Positions 5,431 to 9,094 of a DNA stretch of 9,094 nt are shown here, in pieces. The position numbers and the translations under genes are program-made. The DNA is from Verrucomicrobiota bacterium (GTDB lineage: Bacteria > Verrucomicrobiota > Kiritimatiellia > Kiritimatiellales > Tichowtungiaceae): NCBI GenBank assembly GCA_030619095.1, contig JAUXCB010000040.1, forward strand, positions 1-9,094. The letters are read 5' to 3'. Position 1 is the first letter of the stretch. Each line of letters opens with the position of its first letter. Under the pieces are notes generated by a model. That model was not told the origin of the DNA, made no database searches, and saw only the letters and a list, made by a program, of their open reading frames with translations.

Positions 5431-8336
5431 TACGGTTTTATCTCCAGTGAGACCTTCTCCAGACGGTTGGTCTGTCCGGCCAGCAATTCAACAGTTTCTT
5501 CCGGCCCAAGAACTTTTTTAGCAATCGCTGCCTGCGGCAGGTCGCGCACGTACCCATCGAGTAGCATGGCGCGGTACGTATTACGTGCAGCAGACGCCCG
5601 TTTGAGCTTATAGAGGCACTCTGCACTTTTCAGATAAGCATCTGCCGCCCAGCGGCCCTCATTGTAAAAGTTATACAGCAGGTAGGTTCGCTGATAAAAA
5701 GCAAAGGCTTTTTCATAGTCATCCTGAGCGAACCAGGCATCTGCCATAAGCAACATGGATTCGCCATATAATGACCCGCGCCACTGGGGCACATTAAAGA
5801 CCTTATTAAGGCTCTTTGCCGCCTGTGCATATTTCCCGAGCATCATCTCGCTCCGCCCCGTGAGGAGTTGTGCCCAGCCCAGATCCTGCACGAAGCCAAA
5901 CAGTTCCAATGCCTTTGTCGCCAGGTCCATGGCTTGTTTATACTCTTTTTGCTGGAAAAGATCCTCACTACGCAGATGGTAAGCATTATTGATATAAGAG
6001 GAGTCACTATAGTGTTCGACAAAAAAGTCAAACAGTTCTTCCGAACGCGAGAAATCCCGTTGATCCAATGCAGCAGAGCACATGAGCCCCAGCGCAGAGG
6101 GGGGGATGGCCTCAATGGATTGATCCTGAGCAAGCAGTTTTCGCCCGAGATCGGCCTGCGTGCCATCCAATTCGGCCAACAGAACCCCGAGACGCAACCG
6201 AAGTGTCAGGTCGTTGGCGTCCGTATAAGCCTCTCGCAGGTTGTCAAGTGCCCTTTTTTGCTGATCCTCATTGAGCCGGGTATTAATGATTGCGCCCAAA
6301 CTGAACAGGATATCCGCAACCCCCTGCTGGGCGGGATCGGCACCGTAACGAACGATGGCATCGAGGCAGGCTTGCACCGCTTCATCGGCTTCGCCAAGTT
6401 GGAACTGCGCCTTGCTTTTTAGGAAAACCGTCTGTGCAAAATCAGCTTTCTCCTTGAACAAGGTTTCATAGTGTTCAACTTCAACGATGATTTGCCGGTA
6501 TTTTTCGACCGACGCATCATATTCCTCGGCATCACGATGAGTCGAAGCCTCGAGCTCCAACGTGCTGGCACTCTGGGAAAGAGCATAGGTGGCGGATAAT
6601 ATAACCTGATCGACGGCAGAGGCATTCGGCATCTGCACGTAGAGTTTACCGGCCAGATCAATGGCCCGCCGGTAATCGGCCAGTGCCTCATCCAGTATTC
6701 CGTCCGCACCCAGCAAATCGCCTCGCATGGCCAAGGCTTCAGACAATAGGGCATTGTTGGGGTAGGATTGAATGAAGAGATCGAAGTATGCCTTGGCTCC
6801 TTCATAGTCCTCCAACCCAAAGTTACAAACAGCCGCACGGAAAAGTGCCGTTGACGCAAGGCGGGCATGGGGATATTCGCGACGGAACCGAACGAAGCGA
6901 TCGTGCGCATCCTGATAGTCCTGCTGCATCAGGGAGCACATCGCTCTCCAGTAGCGAGCGCTGATGGCGGTCTGTGAATCAGGTGAAAGTTTGATGACTC
7001 TATCAAAGGACGTTGCGGCTAACTGATACTTTCCTCGTTCAAGCTGAGCGAAGCAGGCAATATAGTGGATCTCAGTCTCCTGAGCGCGCACATTGGCATC
7101 CTCCGGAGAATCCCAGCCATCGACAAAGCCAAATACATCCCACATTTTATCGATATCTTTTCGTTCATGATGATATCGCATCAGATACAGGGTAACGAGA
7201 CGCGGGTAGAGTCCGGTGCGATTGTTCTCAAGATAGTCTTGGCCCAGAGCCAGCGCCTCCTCATCCTGCTCAAGGTCATCAAGCAACAACAACATCTCGA
7301 AAAGTGAGGCACCCCCTTGCCACTCTTTCGGATAGTGCTGCCAGACGTGATCAAATACAGCAACCGCTTCCCAAAACCGCTTCTGCTCGACATAAATCTG
7401 TGCGATACGATAGGCAATATGAACATCGTATTCGGGAATCTCGCGCAATGAATCGAGCTTCTGCTTCAGTTCATCGATTTGATCGCTAAGCTTATCGTCT
7501 GTCTTGCCTGTCCGCTGATTTTCCAGCTGAGCCATCTTCTTCTCCAGCCGAGCCATCTGTGTTTTTTGCCACTCGACCAGGTCGGATTTGGGAACGACCA
7601 TCCGGTAGACGGCCATTGCTTTTCGGAAGCTATTGTCATCAAACAGATCATCGCCCATGCGAAGGAGGAAAAGATTCATATGGATGTCGTAGTGGGCATC
7701 GCCTCGGGACATATCCGACAGACCCGAAAGGATGGTATCCCCTTGTCCGGTTTCAAAAAGGCTTCGCACCCGCATTAAGCGAAGAGAAGCCACCATGTCG
7801 GGGTCATCGGCCCGCTTAAGAAGCAGGGGGATTAACTCCAGTGCGGCGGCGTATTCTTCCAAATTATAATGTGCCTGAACCAGAAAGAGTTCCGCATGCT
7901 CTCTGTCAACAAGCTTCTTTCCCGGCTCGCTAAGTAAATCTTGAGCCGACTTTTTCAAGGCCGCCCAGTCTTCTTGTATAAATGCAACCTGACAGAGGAT
8001 GTTGATCCCGGCCACACGGTCCTGACACGGCGTCAGGGAAAGATATGCCTGAGCGTATTCTTTAGCATCAGCCCATCGCTCCAGCTGAGCATAGGTTAGA
8101 CTGAGTTGCAGACGAACCTTTTGAATGCTTTTTAAAGCGGCTTTGTCTTTGAACGTGGATGCCCGGCTAATAATTTCCTCAAGAAAAGAAATGGTCTTCT
8201 GCGGGTCACCTTCCTGAATCGATCCGTTGGCGGCGGCAACCAACTCACCCAGAGTCATCTGATCCACCTCTTGCGCAAACACCCCCTGCATCAGAAGCAC
8301 TAAAAACGAAAAAATAACGGCTGTTTTCTTTGACAT
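5430..8336 (-). CDS. Large secreted tetratricopeptide-repeat protein
   Basis: Probable periplasmic scaffold, first gene of the motor operon; 968 residues. I chose the ATG at 8336 because it gives a normal signal peptide (MSKKTAVIFSFLVLLMQGVFAQ). A GTG at 8411 would put 25 extra, partly hydrophobic residues in front and has no ribosome binding site. The ATG's own binding site is also weak. At least ten TPR-like helix pairs span the protein, for example LTYAQLERWADAKEYAQAYL, IAQIYVEQKRFWEAVAVF, AVCNFGLEDYEGAKAYFDLF and LMADAWFAQDDYEKAFAFYQ. A charged coiled-coil-like segment at about 253-300 (QMARLEKKMAQLENQR, then DKLSDQIDELKQKLDSL) interrupts the repeats. No enzymatic motif is seen. Its stop overlaps the next start by one base. 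By analogy with TPR proteins in Tol-type operons it may bind the motor or cell-wall factors; this is inference. Confidence 0.85.
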   Translation of the reverse strand: MSKKTAVIFSFLVLLMQGVFAQEVDQMTLGELVAAANGSIQEGDPQKTISFLEEIISRASTFKDKAALKSIQKVRLQLSLTYAQLERWADAKEYAQAYLSLTPCQDRVAGINILCQVAFIQEDWAALKKSAQDLLSEPGKKLVDREHAELFLVQAHYNLEEYAAALELIPLLLKRADDPDMVASLRLMRVRSLFETGQGDTILSGLSDMSRGDAHYDIHMNLFLLRMGDDLFDDNSFRKAMAVYRMVVPKSDLVEWQKTQMARLEKKMAQLENQRTGKTDDKLSDQIDELKQKLDSLREIPEYDVHIAYRIAQIYVEQKRFWEAVAVFDHVWQHYPKEWQGGASLFEMLLLLDDLEQDEEALALGQDYLENNRTGLYPRLVTLYLMRYHHERKDIDKMWDVFGFVDGWDSPEDANVRAQETEIHYIACFAQLERGKYQLAATSFDRVIKLSPDSQTAISARYWRAMCSLMQQDYQDAHDRFVRFRREYPHARLASTALFRAAVCNFGLEDYEGAKAYFDLFIQSYPNNALLSEALAMRGDLLGADGILDEALADYRRAIDLAGKLYVQMPNASAVDQVILSATYALSQSASTLELEASTHRDAEEYDASVEKYRQIIVEVEHYETLFKEKADFAQTVFLKSKAQFQLGEADEAVQACLDAIVRYGADPAQQGVADILFSLGAIINTRLNEDQQKRALDNLREAYTDANDLTLRLRLGVLLAELDGTQADLGRKLLAQDQSIEAIPPSALGLMCSAALDQRDFSRSEELFDFFVEHYSDSSYINNAYHLRSEDLFQQKEYKQAMDLATKALELFGFVQDLGWAQLLTGRSEMMLGKYAQAAKSLNKVFNVPQWRGSLYGESMLLMADAWFAQDDYEKAFAFYQRTYLLYNFYNEGRWAADAYLKSAECLYKLKRASAARNTYRAMLLDGYVRDLPQAAIAKKVLGPEETVELLAGQTNRLEKVSLEIKP

Positions 8337-8611
8337 ATATCTGAGGCTTTCAAAAAGATCACTGATATCAGAAAGCAGAAGTAGACAATAAACAAATATA
8401 ATGAGCAACACTTCTGTTTATAAATCGTTCAATTTTCCCCGAGAGCGGGTTCTCCTGAGCGTTGAACCGGGCGGCGAAGGTGGCTGACCTGCCTTCCCGT
8501 CGAGATGGTGTTTTCGATAGATTAAGGTTGGGCGGAACAGATTTGAATTGCTACTGTTTCACTTCTGTTTCGGTGTGGTGAGTGAAGTCATAAAAGGAAT
8601 CAGCGATTTAA
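8337..8611. promoter_or_regulatory. Divergent promoter region between the motor operon and the radical SAM gene
   Basis: This is the only gap that can hold promoters for the minus-strand operon and the plus-strand radical SAM gene. The part next to the operon (about 8337-8440) is AT-rich. It contains the perfect 10-bp palindrome CTGATATCAG (8362-8371), 26-35 bases upstream of the operon start, a possible operator or mere chance. A hairpin GAAGG...CCTTC lies at 8476-8496 and a small CCCG-agag-CGGG hairpin at 8438-8449. I could not assign convincing -35/-10 boxes on either strand. No RNA gene or small protein gene is apparent. Confidence 0.4.
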
Positions 8612-9094
8612 ATGATAGGTGTTTCAAAGCTGTATTGCGGGACGGTGGAGCCGTCGGATGCGCTGCGCTACGGGCGGCACTCCGGCACGTTGCCGAGCCA
8701 TTTGCTTCAGTTTTCAAAAGACAAAAAGCCGGTGGTGGTCTGGAACTGCACGAAGGCGTGCAACTTGCGCTGTATTCATTGCTACGCTCATTCCGGTGGC
8801 GGGTGTGCGCCGGATGAGATGTCGTTCGATGAAGGCAAGGCACTGATCGACGATCTTGCCGAGTTCGGGTCGCCTGTGATTTTGTTTTCCGGAGGCGAGC
8901 CGCTCTGCCGGAAGGACATGCCCGATCTCGCCGAATACGCTGTATCCAAAGGGTTGCGCGCGGTCATTTCAACCAACGGCACGCTGATTAACGACGAAGT
9001 TGCACGGCGGCTCAAAGCGATCGGCCTTTCGTATGTCGGGGTCAGCCTCGACGGCTTGCAGGAAACGAATGATAAATTTCGCGGCGTCGACGGC
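8612..9094 (+). CDS. ahbC: Radical SAM protein, AhbC-like (12,18-didecarboxysiroheme deacetylase), 3'-truncated by window edge
   Basis: First 161 residues of a gene running off the window. It starts at the ATG at 8612 (MIGVSKLYCGTVEPSDALRY); AGGA lies 13 bases upstream, rather far. Radical SAM hallmarks: the 4Fe-4S motif CNLRCIHC with Cys50, Cys54 and Cys57; the SAM-binding GGEP at 94-97; a TIM-barrel pattern continuing through AVISTNGTLI and YVGVSLDG. The N-terminus, with LPSHLLQFSKDKKPVVVWN just before the cluster, matches my memory of AhbC, which removes the acetate side chains of 12,18-didecarboxysiroheme in the siroheme-dependent heme b pathway of sulfate reducers and archaea. Relatives such as AhbD, NirJ or peptide-modifying SPASM proteins are the alternatives. 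The C-terminal half, which would help decide, is missing, and no partner gene (ahbA, ahbB, ahbD, hemB) is visible. Cys46 is an extra cysteine close to the cluster. Confidence 0.72.
   Translation, partial: MIGVSKLYCGTVEPSDALRYGRHSGTLPSHLLQFSKDKKPVVVWNCTKACNLRCIHCYAHSGGGCAPDEMSFDEGKALIDDLAEFGSPVILFSGGEPLCRKDMPDLAEYAVSKGLRAVISTNGTLINDEVARRLKAIGLSYVGVSLDGLQETNDKFRGVDG

Noticed and set aside
5868..6422. 184-codon plus-strand open frame inside the TPR gene
   Set aside because: It is opposite a clear TPR-coding frame, with no domain pattern or ribosome binding site; a shadow frame.
8337..8411. N-terminal extension of the large TPR protein from a GTG at 8411
   Set aside because: The downstream ATG at 8336 gives a textbook signal peptide, while the extension adds a second hydrophobic stretch ahead of it and has no ribosome binding site.
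8476..8496. Hairpin GAAGG...CCTTC as a possible terminator or riboswitch
   Set aside because: It has no U-tract on either strand, the stem depends on two wobble pairs, and no conserved riboswitch core is visible; noted only as part of the promoter region.
8548..8846. Plus-strand open frames at 8548-8817 and 8619-8846
   Set aside because: Both overlap the radical SAM gene in other frames. The frame starting at 8612 carries the CxxxCxxC and GGEP motifs and is the real one.

Overview
The window reads as the chromosome of a Gram-negative bacterium of the PVC superphylum, most likely Kiritimatiellota, Lentisphaerota or Verrucomicrobiota. This is inferred, not proven. It rests on three things: a GTP-type PEP carboxykinase; an envelope operon of the ExbB/ExbD/ExbD type that carries large secreted TPR proteins and a TonB-like protein ending in a PA14-like domain; and a radical SAM protein resembling AhbC of the siroheme-dependent heme route, which is typical of anaerobes. 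No rRNA, tRNA, transposase, CRISPR array or phage gene was seen.

Layout. Positions 1-1419 (+) hold the C-terminal three quarters of GTP-dependent PEP carboxykinase, followed by a strong intrinsic terminator with a UUCG loop (1462-1497). The convergent gap 1498-1783 holds no gene but contains a symmetric composite palindrome of about 154 bp (1551-1704), built from two hairpins in inverted orientation around a 15-bp perfect inverted repeat.

Positions 8336 down to 1784 (-) form one tight six-gene operon. In order of transcription it encodes a 968-aa secreted TPR protein, a 269-aa secreted TPR-like protein, ExbB/TolQ, a first ExbD, a second ExbD, and a membrane-anchored TonB-like protein with a PA14-like domain. 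Gaps are -1, 17, 32, 19 and 9 nt. The logic resembles Tol-Pal or TonB: ExbB with the two ExbDs would form a proton-driven motor in the inner membrane, the single-pass PA14 protein would carry the force into the periplasm, and the TPR proteins would be periplasmic partners or scaffolds. No cargo or outer-membrane receptor is encoded in the window.

Positions 8337-8611 are the divergent promoter region. From 8612 (+) a radical SAM gene runs off the window end; its N-terminus resembles AhbC (12,18-didecarboxysiroheme deacetylase).

The best candidate for something little described is the six-gene motor operon, in particular the replacement of the TonB C-terminal domain by a PA14-like domain. The composite palindrome at 1551-1704 is the second.
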